Assembly: GCA_964532085.1 (NCBI GenBank)
Contig: CAZHHH010000046.1
Location: forward strand, 1-18,244
Reading direction: 5' to 3'
DNA: 18,244 nucleotides
Source: CAZHHH01 sp964532085
Lineage (GTDB): Bacteria; Bacteroidota; Bacteroidia; Bacteroidales; Marinilabiliaceae
Each line of letters begins with the position of its first letter. Position 1 is the stretch's first letter. Positions 1 through 7,521 of the stretch are shown in pieces. The position numbers were made by a program, and so were the translations under genes. The notes under the pieces are model-generated. The model worked only from the letters and a program-made list of their open reading frames with translations, had not been told where the DNA came from and ran no database searches.

Positions 1-611
1 TGATTATATTCATAATTATGCCAATTGTCCCAATGTCTATACATTAAATCAGTCTCAATACGTGCATTTGCCTTTGGTAAGTCGGGATGGATATCATTTG
101 GCGTTTCGTCCAGTTTTATGCTTTTGTAGAATAGTACTTTTGTCATATTTGGTGAATATTTATAACCAGAAATTCCGCCATCAATATTTGATATCTGTTT
201 TCTTTGAGAACCATCAATATTCATTTCCCACAGTTGATTAGATTCATCAACTTTAGCTAAGAAAGTGATTTTTTTGCCGTCAGGTCGCCAACCTACTTGA
301 GATTCATTATAGTTGGTTTTAGTAATTTGTATTGGCAAACCGCCCTTTGTAGGAATAACATATATATCAGAGTAACTTCTGTTTTCTTCGATATTCGCGT
401 AACTAACTGTGTATGCTAAATTTTTTCCATTTGGTGATAAAGCTATATTTCCAAGTTGCCCGAAAGACCAAAGCACTTCAGGGGTCATTATATCAGAGTT
501 TACTTCTATATTTCTGTTATTAAATGAGGTTTGATTACTGTTTTTTTGTGAATTATTGCAAGCAGAAGCCATCATCATCGTTAAAATTGATATTAAATAG
601 ATTTTTCTCAT
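1..611 (-). CDS. S9 family peptidase lipoprotein, N-terminal part (runs off the left edge)
   Basis: An open frame with no stop runs on the minus strand from ATG at 611 to the window edge (about 203 codons). It begins with a short hydrophobic signal ending MASAC, a lipobox-like site that would lipidate Cys18. The body contains WD40/PD40-like beta-propeller blades, seen as repeated stretches such as IALSPNGKNLAYTV, VGWRPDGKKITFLA and QLWEMNIDGSQRKQI. It then reads TDLMYRHWDNWHNYEY, which I recognise as typical of Bacteroidales S9 (prolyl oligopeptidase / acylaminoacyl-peptidase) enzymes. The catalytic alpha/beta-hydrolase half would lie outside the window. The likely role is peptide hydrolysis in the periplasm or at the outer membrane. 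It is divergent from mscL. The start is chosen because the signal peptide begins directly at this ATG. Family confidence is good; substrate is unknown. Confidence 0.8.
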   Translation of the reverse strand, partial: MRKIYLISILTMMMASACNNSQKNSNQTSFNNRNIEVNSDIMTPEVLWSFGQLGNIALSPNGKNLAYTVSYANIEENRSYSDIYVIPTKGGLPIQITKTNYNESQVGWRPDGKKITFLAKVDESNQLWEMNIDGSQRKQISNIDGGISGYKYSPNMTKVLFYKSIKLDETPNDIHPDLPKANARIETDLMYRHWDNWHNYEYN

Positions 612-670
612 TTATATTTGTGTTATATTTTATAAAATAAATCGTTATTTTCGAAGAATTATATATTTAT

Positions 671-678
671 CAAAGTTA
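671..678 (-). promoter_or_regulatory. Possible -7 box for the S9 peptidase gene
   Basis: On the minus strand this reads TAACTTTG, matching the Bacteroidota -7 consensus TAnnTTTG, about 60 nt upstream of the peptidase ATG. No convincing -33 TTTG is seen at the usual distance. A second match, TATATTTG at 613-620 on the plus strand, could serve mscL, but its nearest TTG is 23 nt upstream. Both are weak calls in a very AT-rich spacer. Confidence 0.3.
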
Positions 679-698
679 TAAATTAAAATCTATAAATT

Positions 699-1103
699 AT
701 GAAGTTTTTTAAAGAGTTTAAAGAATTTGCCATGCGTGGCAATGTTGTTGACATGGCAGTTGGTATCATTATTGGTGCCGCTTTTGGTAAAATAGTTACA
801 TCTTTAGTTAATGATATTATAATGCCTCCAATAGGTCTTTTGGTTGGTGGTGTTGATTTTAAAGATTTAGCTGTAGTCCTAAAAGAAGCTGTAGGTGATA
901 CACCTGCTGTAACCTTAAGTTATGGAAATTTTGTACAAGTTGTTTTTGACTTTTTGATTGTTGCCTTTGCAATATTTTTAATGATTAAAGGATTAAACTC
1001 TCTTAAAAAGAAAGAAGAAGAAGCACCAGCTGCTCCACCTAAACCATCTAAAGAAGAGGTTTTACTTACAGAGATTCGTGATCTTTTAAAAGAGAAGAAT
1101 TAA
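699..1103 (+). CDS. mscL: Large-conductance mechanosensitive channel MscL
   Basis: This 134-residue protein has the normal length and layout of MscL, the inner-membrane pentameric channel that opens under membrane tension and releases solutes during hypo-osmotic shock. The N-terminal amphipathic helix (FKEFKEFAMRGN) leads into TM1 (about residues 15-45, with the family motif GNVVDMAVGIIIGAAFGKIV and the pore-lining glycine/alanine pattern). A periplasmic loop follows, then TM2 (about 76-101) and a charged cytoplasmic helix (ending TEIRDLLKEKN) after a Pro/Ala/Glu linker. The ATG is the only start that keeps the N-terminal helix. The gene stands alone, divergent from the S9 peptidase and convergent with floA, with a strong hairpin just after it. 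Confidence 0.97.
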   Translation: MKFFKEFKEFAMRGNVVDMAVGIIIGAAFGKIVTSLVNDIIMPPIGLLVGGVDFKDLAVVLKEAVGDTPAVTLSYGNFVQVVFDFLIVAFAIFLMIKGLNSLKKKEEEAPAAPPKPSKEEVLLTEIRDLLKEKN

Positions 1104-1130
1104 TTTTCTTGAAAAATGAATTTTAATTAT

Positions 1131-1184
1131 ATAATTTTCGGACGTCCACGTAGGGAAGCCCCTACGTGGGCATCCGAAAATTAT
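1131..1184. terminator. Long GC-cored hairpin between convergent mscL and floA (bidirectional terminator; possible dispersed repeat)
   Basis: The 25-nt arms 1131-1155 and 1160-1184 pair with only two non-Watson-Crick positions around the loop AAGC. The outer part (ATAATTTTCGGA / TCCGAAAATTAT) is perfect, and the inner part is GC-rich (CCACGTAGGG / CCCTACGTGG). The inner core stands out in this AT-rich DNA. The position between two gene ends and the T-rich flanks fit a terminator for both strands. The size exceeds what a simple terminator needs, so it may be a copy of a dispersed palindromic element. Confidence 0.75.
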
Positions 1185-1209
1185 TTATAAATATCTCTCT
1201 TTTTATATA

Positions 1210-2211
1210 TTATTTTTTATCTTTTTTATTTTTATCTGGTGTGGCTGCTTTTTGTTGTGGTTTAGCAATGGATTCACGCATTGCAGTATCTGCTTCCACA
1301 TTTCTGTATTTCACATAGTCCATAACACCAAGATTACCGCTTTTGAATGCATCTGCAAGTGCTAATGGAACTTCAGCTTCAGCTTCGATAACTTTTGCTC
1401 TAGCTTCTTGTGCTTTAGCTTTCATCTCTTGCTCAAGTGCAACCGCCATTGCTCTACGCTCTTCTGCTTTTGCTTGTGCAATATTTTTATCAGCTTGCGC
1501 TTGATCCATTTGTAGTTCTGCACCAATGTTCTTACCAATATCTATATCTGCAATATCAATGGACAAGATTTCAAAAGCTGTACCTGCATCTAATCCTTTA
1601 GATAAAACTACTTTAGAGATAGAATCTGGATTCTCTAAAACCGCTTTATGAGATGCTGCCGAACCAATTGATGAAACAATACCCTCGCCAACTCTTGCTA
1701 AAACAGTCTCTTCACCTGCACCACCAACTAACTGCTTGATGTTTGCACGAACTGTCACACGAGCCTTAGTAATTAATTGAATACCATCTTTTGCAACAGC
1801 TGCAACAGGTGGAGTGTCAATAACTTTAGGGTTCACAGACATCTGCACAGCTTCAAAAACGTTACGTCCTGCTAAGTCGATTGCAGTTCCCATCTGAAAT
1901 GATAAATCGATATTTGCTTTTGATGCCGAAACTAATGCGTGAACAACTCTCTCCACATTTCCACCAGCAAGGAAATGGGCCTCTAATTCATCTCGCTTAA
2001 TACTTTTTAGTCCAGCTTTATGTGCTACAATCATTGAGCGAACAATGGCTGCAGGTGGAACTTTTCTAACTCGCATTAATGCTAATTGAATAATAGAAAT
2101 ATGTACACCTGTTACTAATGCAGAAAACCACAGTAGTAAAGGAACATAATAAAGAAAAAGAATAAATAGGACAATAATAACTGCTGTTAGTCCAAGAGCT
2201 TCAATACCCAT
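1210..2211 (-). CDS. floA: Flotillin-like membrane scaffold protein FloA (YqfA / UPF0365 family)
   Basis: This 333-residue protein matches FloA of the UPF0365 family in length and sequence. A hydrophobic N-terminal hairpin (about residues 7-40) anchors it in the cytoplasmic membrane. It continues with the family stretch RVRKVPPAAIVRSMIVAHKA, then an SPFH/PHB-like domain (to about 230) and an Ala/Glu/Lys-rich helical region (about 235-285, AQAKAEERRAMAVALEQEMK) that drives oligomerisation. The tail is lysine-rich. In Bacillus, FloA assembles functional membrane microdomains with NfeD-type partners; a similar scaffold role is inferred here. It lies 5 nt downstream of nfeD and 1.0 kb into a clpS-nfeD-floA operon, which ends at the hairpin at 1131-1184. 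Confidence 0.95.
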   Translation of the reverse strand: MGIEALGLTAVIIVLFILFLYYVPLLLWFSALVTGVHISIIQLALMRVRKVPPAAIVRSMIVAHKAGLKSIKRDELEAHFLAGGNVERVVHALVSASKANIDLSFQMGTAIDLAGRNVFEAVQMSVNPKVIDTPPVAAVAKDGIQLITKARVTVRANIKQLVGGAGEETVLARVGEGIVSSIGSAASHKAVLENPDSISKVVLSKGLDAGTAFEILSIDIADIDIGKNIGAELQMDQAQADKNIAQAKAEERRAMAVALEQEMKAKAQEARAKVIEAEAEVPLALADAFKSGNLGVMDYVKYRNVEADTAMRESIAKPQQKAATPDKNKKDKK

Positions 2212-2216
2212 ACAAT

Positions 2217-2681
2217 TTATTTTTTAGTAGGTTTAACAAAAATATATGTCTTAGTCACCTTTGTGACTTCAATTTCAACTTGTGGGTCAACAAAGTTGTC
2301 AGGACATCTAGCTTCTACCTCAATGTCGTTGACTCTAACTTTACCCATAGGGTTTAAACGTGTGATTGTATTCCCTATATCACCAATTTTTATGGCATCT
2401 TCAGAAAATGTCTCCACATTATCAGATATTTCAGTATTTAAAGAGAACCTTTTCCAAGTTTTTCCACGCAGTGCCCATATAATCAGTGATACGGTTATAA
2501 TTAAAGTTATAAATAAAACCCAATTACCTGTAACTACACCAAATTTTGAGTAAGAGATATAAACTCCACCAGCCATAAGCCCCAAACCTGAAAGACCTGA
2601 TATGGTAATGCCAGGAATAACAAGAAGTTCTAAAATTATTAGAAGAACTCCTGTCAGAATAAGTAAGATTATTGTTAGCAT
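2217..2681 (-). CDS. NfeD-family membrane protein, short form
   Basis: This 154-residue protein has hydrophobic segments at about 2-24, 26-43 and 53-71, followed by a soluble C-terminal domain (about 95-150: IGDIGNTITRLNPMGKVRVN...VEIEVTKVTKTYIFVKP). That C-terminal domain has the GxxGxxxxxLxPxGKVxVN pattern of the NfeD OB-fold. It lacks the N-terminal ClpP-like protease domain of long NfeD proteins, so it is the short, non-proteolytic form. Short NfeD proteins are commonly encoded next to flotillin-like genes and are thought to act with them in membrane microdomains. Here it sits between clpS (6 nt) and floA (5 nt). The start ATG follows the clpS stop directly. The exact biochemical role is unknown in the family. 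Confidence 0.9.
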   Translation of the reverse strand: MLTIILLILTGVLLIILELLVIPGITISGLSGLGLMAGGVYISYSKFGVVTGNWVLFITLIITVSLIIWALRGKTWKRFSLNTEISDNVETFSEDAIKIGDIGNTITRLNPMGKVRVNDIEVEARCPDNFVDPQVEIEVTKVTKTYIFVKPTKK

Positions 2682-2687
2682 TCTAAA

Positions 2688-2957
2688 TTATTCAATAGTG
2701 GTTGTTAAATATTTACTTGAGAATTTCCTCTTAAGCCTTTGTAATTCTCGTGACGAACCTGATTTTATATCACATTGTCCATTAAAATGGGCTATCAAAG
2801 TGCACTGCTCTGCTTGCTCGATTGTATGACCACAAATTTCTTGCAAACTTTCAATAACGTGGTCAAAACTATTGACGTCGTCATTATGAAGAATTAAAAA
2901 GTTAATCTCCTCTTTTTTTGAATCAATTGCCTCTTTGTTTTTATCTTCTGTACTCAT
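2688..2957 (-). CDS. clpS: ATP-dependent Clp protease adaptor ClpS
   Basis: This 89-residue protein has the ClpS fold signature. After an unstructured charged N-terminus (residues 1-18) comes LILHNDDVNSFDHVIESL, containing the N-Asp-Asp set at 25-27, and then AEQCTLIAHFNG with His57. These correspond to residues that in E. coli ClpS contact the N-terminal amino group of N-degron substrates. ClpS binds the ClpA/ClpC N-domain and delivers proteins with bulky hydrophobic N-terminal residues for degradation. It is the first gene of the tight clpS-nfeD-floA operon, an unusual setting because ClpS is often next to clpA in Proteobacteria. No clp ATPase or protease gene lies in the window. Confidence 0.92.
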   Translation of the reverse strand: MSTEDKNKEAIDSKKEEINFLILHNDDVNSFDHVIESLQEICGHTIEQAEQCTLIAHFNGQCDIKSGSSRELQRLKRKFSSKYLTTTIE

Positions 2958-2996
2958 TTTGTTTAATATAAAAATTCATATTAATGATTACATTCT

Positions 2997-3004
2997 CAAA
3001 GATA
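2997..3004 (-). promoter_or_regulatory. Possible -7 box of the clpS-nfeD-floA operon
   Basis: The minus strand reads TATCTTTG, matching TAnnTTTG, about 40 nt upstream of the clpS ATG. This places a start of transcription roughly at 2990. No clear -33 TTTG is present upstream, so this is a moderate-to-weak call. Confidence 0.35.
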
Positions 3005-3041
3005 TAAGTATTATTGAATTTTTGAAATATTTTGATTGTAA

Positions 3042-3085
3042 AAAGAGGTAAGAGTATCTTAATTATTTAAATTGTAGATACTCTT
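3042..3085 (-). terminator. Rho-independent terminator of the TPR/PD40/SPOR gene
   Basis: Perfect 10-bp inverted repeat AAGAGTATCT (3050-3059) / AGATACTCTT (3076-3085) with a 16-nt AT loop. On the minus strand it begins 10 nt after the stop codon of the upstream gene and is followed, after a few bases, by a run of Ts. The long loop lowers confidence slightly. It separates that gene from the clpS operon, which has its own putative promoter. Confidence 0.65.
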
Positions 3086-3094
3086 TTTCTTATA

Positions 3095-5551
3095 TTATTG
3101 TAACTTTCTAGCTTCACCAATCGGTATTGAAACATTATTAACAAATGCAACCACAAATGCACCAGGAAAACCTGCAGCTCTAATGCTTTCAACATAAGAT
3201 TGAGCTTCTTCATAGGTGTTCCAACTACCTGAGAAATATTTTTTCAAGTTCCTATTTGGCATCTCTTCATAAGATATTTTCGGAATCTTTGAAACTGCTG
3301 TTGCATTAGGCTCATTTTGAAACACACCAATTTGCACTTTATATATAGGCTTTTGAGTTGGTTTGGTTTGTTCAACTGTTTTTGGCTTTTTGGGTGCAGT
3401 TTGCTGATTTGTAATATTTACATTTTGCTCAACGGGTCTAGAATTTCCTGTGTTGTTAGATAAAAATCTAGATTGTTGTGACATATCTATCTCTTTATCT
3501 TGATATTGAAAAAATGAATTTTCAAGCATATCAACACTCATTCTTTTTAATGCTAAAAATCTCTCTTCTCTTTCAGGATTATAACCACCCAACTCTTTTA
3601 GATTATCGTCAGCTTCATTGAAAATGGTTCTTGATTGAGAGAGCATATTTTGATTGCCAACATCATTTGTTGTAGCACCATACTCTTTTGCCATAGGATA
3701 ATAGACACTAAATTTTTGATTTAAAGTATAATCATATATTTCTAGTGCATCCTGTTTATAATTTCTTGATTGTTTAATTAATTCTTGAATTCTAAAATTT
3801 TCTTGCTCTTCAAGTTCCTCGCTGTTAAATAGTTTATCTTTAATATTAGCTTTCTCTTCTGTAGGCTTGTTGGTTTGTTCTAAAACCTTTGCAGATTCTA
3901 AGGTTATAATATTTGCCCAAACATATAGAGAGTCTAGCCTTAAGAGTTCATCTATCTGTTCTGGAGAAAATATTTTACGATACATTGGTTCAACTTTCTC
4001 TTTTCTTTTAATGAATATTTCATCACTATAAAAAGTAAGATCGCCTTTGTTTAGCTCTGCTAATATCTCTTCAGTTCTCGTTCTCTTCGACTTCTTTTTT
4101 ATACCAGTTTTTTGATATGCTCCTTGAGCTAACAATTGATTTATTGTGTTTATCTCTTTTACACGTGCATTATGGTAGTAATTATTTATGTTGTCATCTA
4201 AGCCATAAGTTCTTTTCTCCAATGCAATAATTTCATCAATCAAGTTTTTTAATTCCAGTTGGTCATAACTTCTTGCATATTGATTCCTTTTCAGTCTCAT
4301 CAAAGATGTTAAACTATCTTTTTGATTTTCGAATTTTTGACCCTCTTTAAATGCCAGTAAAGCTTCTTTACTTTTAAAATCTTCATATTTTGTATATAAA
4401 AGTGTGTCATTTACTATAAACTCAAAAGATTTAACTTTTTCAACAGCTATCTCTTCATTGGCAGAGTATAGAGTTGAGCTAGCTCTTACCCTTGCATTCT
4501 CAGATATTGGCAAGCTAGCCATCATTTTTATCTGATTAACATCTTCAGTGAATGAACGAACAACATTCTCATCCCAAATTATTTCAGTAACAACAACTTT
4601 TCCATCTTTAACTCCTCTTGTGGTTGAAAACCACGCTTTGCCTTCAAAAACATCAGGTACTAATAGAAAGTCATCTTCTGGAGAGTTAAAAGGTGGCCCA
4701 AGATTCGCAGGTTCAGAAAATTCACCACTTTCTGGGTCATAAAAAGATTGATAAACGTCAAATCCGCCCATACCACCTGGTCTGTCTGATGAAAAATATA
4801 GTGTAACTCCGTCAATTAACATAAATGGATACAAATCATTGTGTTCACTGTTAACATTGCCTTCTAGTTTCTCAGCATCTGTCCATTTATCAAGTAATCT
4901 TACAATTTTATATAAATCATAATTTCCGTTGCTCTCTTGTATTGGAAATAGCACTTCAGAACCTCTCTCTGTTCTAAAAATTACGTTTTCTTGATTTACT
5001 CCAATTTTGAAAAAGTCACCTGCTTTTAGAAGTTGGCCTGCATCTTTAGATAATTTATAATAAGAAAGAATATTTTCGATATCTACAGTATCTTTTTTGA
5101 TAACTTGTATAGAAAAATGCTTATTTATAAGATTGATAGAAGCAAGACAATCTTCAATTGCTCGCTCAGATTCTTCAACTCTTTCATCGCTCTGTTTTGC
5201 AGATTTTATAAATCTCTGAAAATGATCTATTGCCATTTCATTTTCATAGCTTCTTTGATATAGTTTTCCTAAATAATAGTTATAATCTGTTGATGGAGAA
5301 CGTTGTGATGAAAATCTTAATCTTTTTATAGCTTCACTATCATCAATTTTTAATTCGTATAAAATTACGCCATAATAGTAGTTAGAAGTTAAATCTCTGC
5401 TATTTCTGCTTAATAATTCTTCGTACTCTATTTTAGCTTCGTCGTAATTTTTTTCATTAAAAAGTTTCAATGCAGATGAAGCTGTTATTTGTGAGTTAGC
5501 TGTTATTGAAATAATTAATAGTATAAAAATAAAAAAGTATTTATTTATCAT
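3095..5551 (-). CDS. Exported TPR / PD40 beta-propeller / SPOR-domain protein, function unknown
   Basis: This 818-residue protein starts with a cleavable signal peptide (MINKYFFIFILLIISITANSQ). Residues about 25-125 form TPR-like helical repeats (ALKLFNEKNYDEAKIEYEELL; YYLGKLYQRSYENEMAIDHF). Residues about 235-320 hold PD40/WD40-type propeller blades (VTLYFSSDRPGGMGGFDVY, a PD40 hallmark). A long charged, largely helical middle follows (about 380-690), then a Gln/Pro/Lys linker and a C-terminal SPOR domain (about 735-808, IYKVQIGVFQNEPNA...). SPOR domains bind denuded peptidoglycan glycan strands, so the protein is probably periplasmic and attached to the wall or septum. The order resembles Bacteroidota TPR-propeller-OmpA envelope proteins such as PorE, but with SPOR in place of the OmpA-like peptidoglycan-binding domain. 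It appears monocistronic. Domain calls are firm; the role is unknown. Confidence 0.85.
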   Translation of the reverse strand: MINKYFFIFILLIISITANSQITASSALKLFNEKNYDEAKIEYEELLSRNSRDLTSNYYYGVILYELKIDDSEAIKRLRFSSQRSPSTDYNYYLGKLYQRSYENEMAIDHFQRFIKSAKQSDERVEESERAIEDCLASINLINKHFSIQVIKKDTVDIENILSYYKLSKDAGQLLKAGDFFKIGVNQENVIFRTERGSEVLFPIQESNGNYDLYKIVRLLDKWTDAEKLEGNVNSEHNDLYPFMLIDGVTLYFSSDRPGGMGGFDVYQSFYDPESGEFSEPANLGPPFNSPEDDFLLVPDVFEGKAWFSTTRGVKDGKVVVTEIIWDENVVRSFTEDVNQIKMMASLPISENARVRASSTLYSANEEIAVEKVKSFEFIVNDTLLYTKYEDFKSKEALLAFKEGQKFENQKDSLTSLMRLKRNQYARSYDQLELKNLIDEIIALEKRTYGLDDNINNYYHNARVKEINTINQLLAQGAYQKTGIKKKSKRTRTEEILAELNKGDLTFYSDEIFIKRKEKVEPMYRKIFSPEQIDELLRLDSLYVWANIITLESAKVLEQTNKPTEEKANIKDKLFNSEELEEQENFRIQELIKQSRNYKQDALEIYDYTLNQKFSVYYPMAKEYGATTNDVGNQNMLSQSRTIFNEADDNLKELGGYNPEREERFLALKRMSVDMLENSFFQYQDKEIDMSQQSRFLSNNTGNSRPVEQNVNITNQQTAPKKPKTVEQTKPTQKPIYKVQIGVFQNEPNATAVSKIPKISYEEMPNRNLKKYFSGSWNTYEEAQSYVESIRAAGFPGAFVVAFVNNVSIPIGEARKLQ

Positions 5552-5892
5552 TATTGTTATTTTTTATGTGCGATTTAATATCAGTCAAAACCTCTATATA
5601 ATTATAGTAAAATTTATCACTTTTGTTCGAATTACATCCATTCATAATATAAAGCTGAGTCTATTTGTAGTTATTCAACTGACAATGATAGGTCTTGTAT
5701 ATTATCTAAGCGATTAATCATTTAAAAATTATTTCAAATTTAATGAAATAGAACTAATAAAACTATTTAATAAATTAAAGTTAAATATTTTTAATATGAT
5801 TTTTATTAAACAAATTTCTAAAAATTTTATTATTATTGATGAAGTAAGAGCATATTAAATAATTATTACGAATAACTATAAAACTGTATAGT
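5552..5892. other. 341-bp divergent AT-rich intergenic region
   Basis: This spacer between two divergent genes must carry both promoters. I see no ORF of note, no RNA gene and no strong hairpin. The only good match to TAnnTTTG is on the minus strand at 5735-5742 (TAAATTTG), nearly 190 nt from the ATG at 5551 and without a clear -33 element. No convincing box was found for the plus-strand peroxidase gene. Confidence 0.4.
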
Positions 5893-6345
5893 ATGAGCAA
5901 ACTTGTTGAAGGAGATAAAGCCCCTGATTTTACATTGCCAAATCAAAATTCAGAAAATATAACTTTGTCTAACTTTTTAGGTAGTAAAGTAGTACTATTT
6001 TTCTATCCAAAAGATAACACTCCTGGCTGCACAGCTGAGGCATGTGACTTGAATGAAAATCATGAAAGGTTTGTCAAGAAAGGATATAAAATAATAGGAA
6101 TTAGTCCTGATAGCGTTGCGTCGCACGAAAAATTTGCTGGTAAATATAAATTATCTTACGATATATTGGCTGATACTGAAAAAGTAGCTTTGTCAGCTTA
6201 TGGTGTGTGGGTTCAGAAGAAAATGTTTGGTCGTGAGTATATGGGGGTGGCACGCACTACTTTTATAATTGATGAAAATGGGATAATTGAGAAGATTTAC
6301 AAAAAAGTTAATACTAAAAATCATTCAGAACAGATTTTAGGATAA
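5893..6345 (+). CDS. bcp: Thiol peroxidase of the Bcp/PrxQ type
   Basis: This 150-residue peroxiredoxin has the normal length for Bcp/PrxQ, which reduces hydrogen peroxide and organic hydroperoxides with electrons from thioredoxin in the cytoplasm. The active site PKDNTPGC gives the PxxxTxxC motif with peroxidatic Cys46. A second cysteine at Cys51 (CTAEAC) is in the place of the resolving cysteine of the intramolecular-disulfide PrxQ subgroup. Arg121 (GVARTTFIIDENG) is the conserved arginine that stabilises the thiolate. The N-terminus (GDKAPDFTLPNQNSENITLS) is typical and confirms the start. It precedes recA by 90 nt on the same strand with no terminator evident between them. Confidence 0.95.
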   Translation: MSKLVEGDKAPDFTLPNQNSENITLSNFLGSKVVLFFYPKDNTPGCTAEACDLNENHERFVKKGYKIIGISPDSVASHEKFAGKYKLSYDILADTEKVALSAYGVWVQKKMFGREYMGVARTTFIIDENGIIEKIYKKVNTKNHSEQILG

Positions 6346-6365
6346 TATTTTTGTAAGTTTGCTAA

Positions 6366-6392
6366 AAATCAAATTAGATTAAATCAAATTTG
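6366..6392. repeat. Short direct repeat with dyad upstream of recA
   Basis: AAATCAAATT occurs at 6366-6375 and again at 6381-6390 (period 15). The same stretch also contains the inverted pair CAAATT (6370-6375) / AATTTG (6387-6392). A TAAGTTTG box at 6354-6361 lies just before it. It could be an operator for recA, but in such AT-rich DNA it may be chance. Confidence 0.3.
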
Positions 6393-6435
6393 TTATCTTC
6401 ACACTATTAAAATTCACATTCAAATATAGAATAAA

Positions 6436-7449
6436 ATGTCAGAAGCAAAAGAGAATAAAGTAAATAAAGAAAAATTAAAAGCACTTCAATTAACTATGGA
6501 TAAGATTGAAAAATCTTATGGAAAAGGTGCAATAATGCGTATGGGTGACTCTGTAATTGAAGATGTTCCAGTAATTCCTTCAGGTTCAATTTCCTTAGAC
6601 TTAGCTTTAGGAGTAGGTGGTTACCCACGTGGTCGAATTATTGAGATTTATGGTCCTGAATCATCAGGAAAAACTACTTTAGCTATTCATGCTATCGCAG
6701 AAGTGCAAAAAATGGGTGGTATTGCTGCATTTATTGATGCTGAACATGCTTTTGATAGATTTTATGCTGAAAAATTAGGTGTAGATATAGAGGAGTTGTT
6801 AATTTCTCAACCAGATAATGGTGAGCAAGCTCTTGAGATTGCTGATCAGTTGATACGTTCATCTGCAGTTGATATTGTGGTTATTGACTCGGTTGCAGCT
6901 CTTACTCCAAAATCTGAAATAGAGGGAGAGATGGGTGAGAATAAACTTGGATTGCAAGCAAGACTTATGTCACAAGCTTTGAGAAAACTTACTGCATCTA
7001 TTAGTAAAACCAACACAAGCTGTATTTTCATTAACCAATTACGTGAGAAAATTGGTGTTATGTTTGGAAATCCAGAGACTACAACTGGTGGTAATGCTTT
7101 GAAATTCTACTCTTCAATAAGACTTGATATTCGTAGAGTTTCACAACTTAAAACAGGAGATGAGGTTGTAGGAAACCAAACAAGAGTTAGAGTTGTAAAG
7201 AATAAGGTAGCTCCACCATTTAGAAGAGCTGAATTTGATATTATGTATGGTGAGGGAATTTCTAAAGTTGGTGAGATTATTGATCTTGGAGTTGATTTAG
7301 AGATAGTTAAAAAGAGCGGTAGCTGGTTTAGTTATGGTGAAACAAGATTAGGTCAGGGACGTGAAACAGTAAAGGAACTCTTGAGAGATAACCCTGATTT
7401 AGCTGAAGAGATAGAAGCTAAGATAGTAGAAGCTATTAAGGCAAAATAG
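6436..7449 (+). CDS. recA: Recombinase RecA
   Basis: RecA forms ATP-dependent filaments on single-stranded DNA, drives strand exchange in recombinational repair, and where a LexA system exists acts as SOS co-protease. All core elements are visible in the 337 residues: the N-terminal helix (to about 35), Walker A GPESSGKT at 73-80, the catalytic glutamate in DAEHAF (Glu103), Walker B VDIVVIDS at 145-152, loop L1 around EIEGEMGENK (161-170), and loop L2 with the signature FINQLREKIGVMFGNPETTT (198-217). The C-terminal lobe is present, but the protein lacks the long acidic tail of the 353-residue E. coli protein. No intein is present. It is followed by its own terminator. The start at 6436 gives the usual short Lys/Glu-rich N-terminus. 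Confidence 0.99.
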   Translation: MSEAKENKVNKEKLKALQLTMDKIEKSYGKGAIMRMGDSVIEDVPVIPSGSISLDLALGVGGYPRGRIIEIYGPESSGKTTLAIHAIAEVQKMGGIAAFIDAEHAFDRFYAEKLGVDIEELLISQPDNGEQALEIADQLIRSSAVDIVVIDSVAALTPKSEIEGEMGENKLGLQARLMSQALRKLTASISKTNTSCIFINQLREKIGVMFGNPETTTGGNALKFYSSIRLDIRRVSQLKTGDEVVGNQTRVRVVKNKVAPPFRRAEFDIMYGEGISKVGEIIDLGVDLEIVKKSGSWFSYGETRLGQGRETVKELLRDNPDLAEEIEAKIVEAIKAK

Positions 7450-7471
7450 TTGTCTTAAAGTTCAAATTTAT

Positions 7472-7504
7472 AGCCGGAGAGATTTACTTTCCGGTTTCTT
7501 TATT
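7472..7504 (+). terminator. Rho-independent terminator after recA
   Basis: Arms AGCCGGAGA (7472-7480) and TTTCCGGTT (7488-7496) pair through a 7-nt loop, with a CCGG core and two G-U pairs. They are followed by the T-rich run TTCTTTATTT. It begins 23 nt after the recA stop. Confidence 0.75.
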
Positions 7505-7521
7505 TATAAAAAATAGAAGTA

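Noticed and set aside
1131..1184. Insertion-sequence end or attachment site
   Set aside because: No transposase, no target duplication and no second copy of the palindrome in the window; terminator or dispersed palindrome is the simpler reading.
2263..2829. Plus-strand open frames opposite nfeD and clpS
   Set aside because: They are shadows of well-supported minus-strand genes and show no family resemblance.
4548..4742. Small plus-strand open frame inside the TPR/PD40/SPOR gene
   Set aside because: Antisense to a clear PD40-coding region; composition is low-complexity Ser/Thr typical of a shadow frame.
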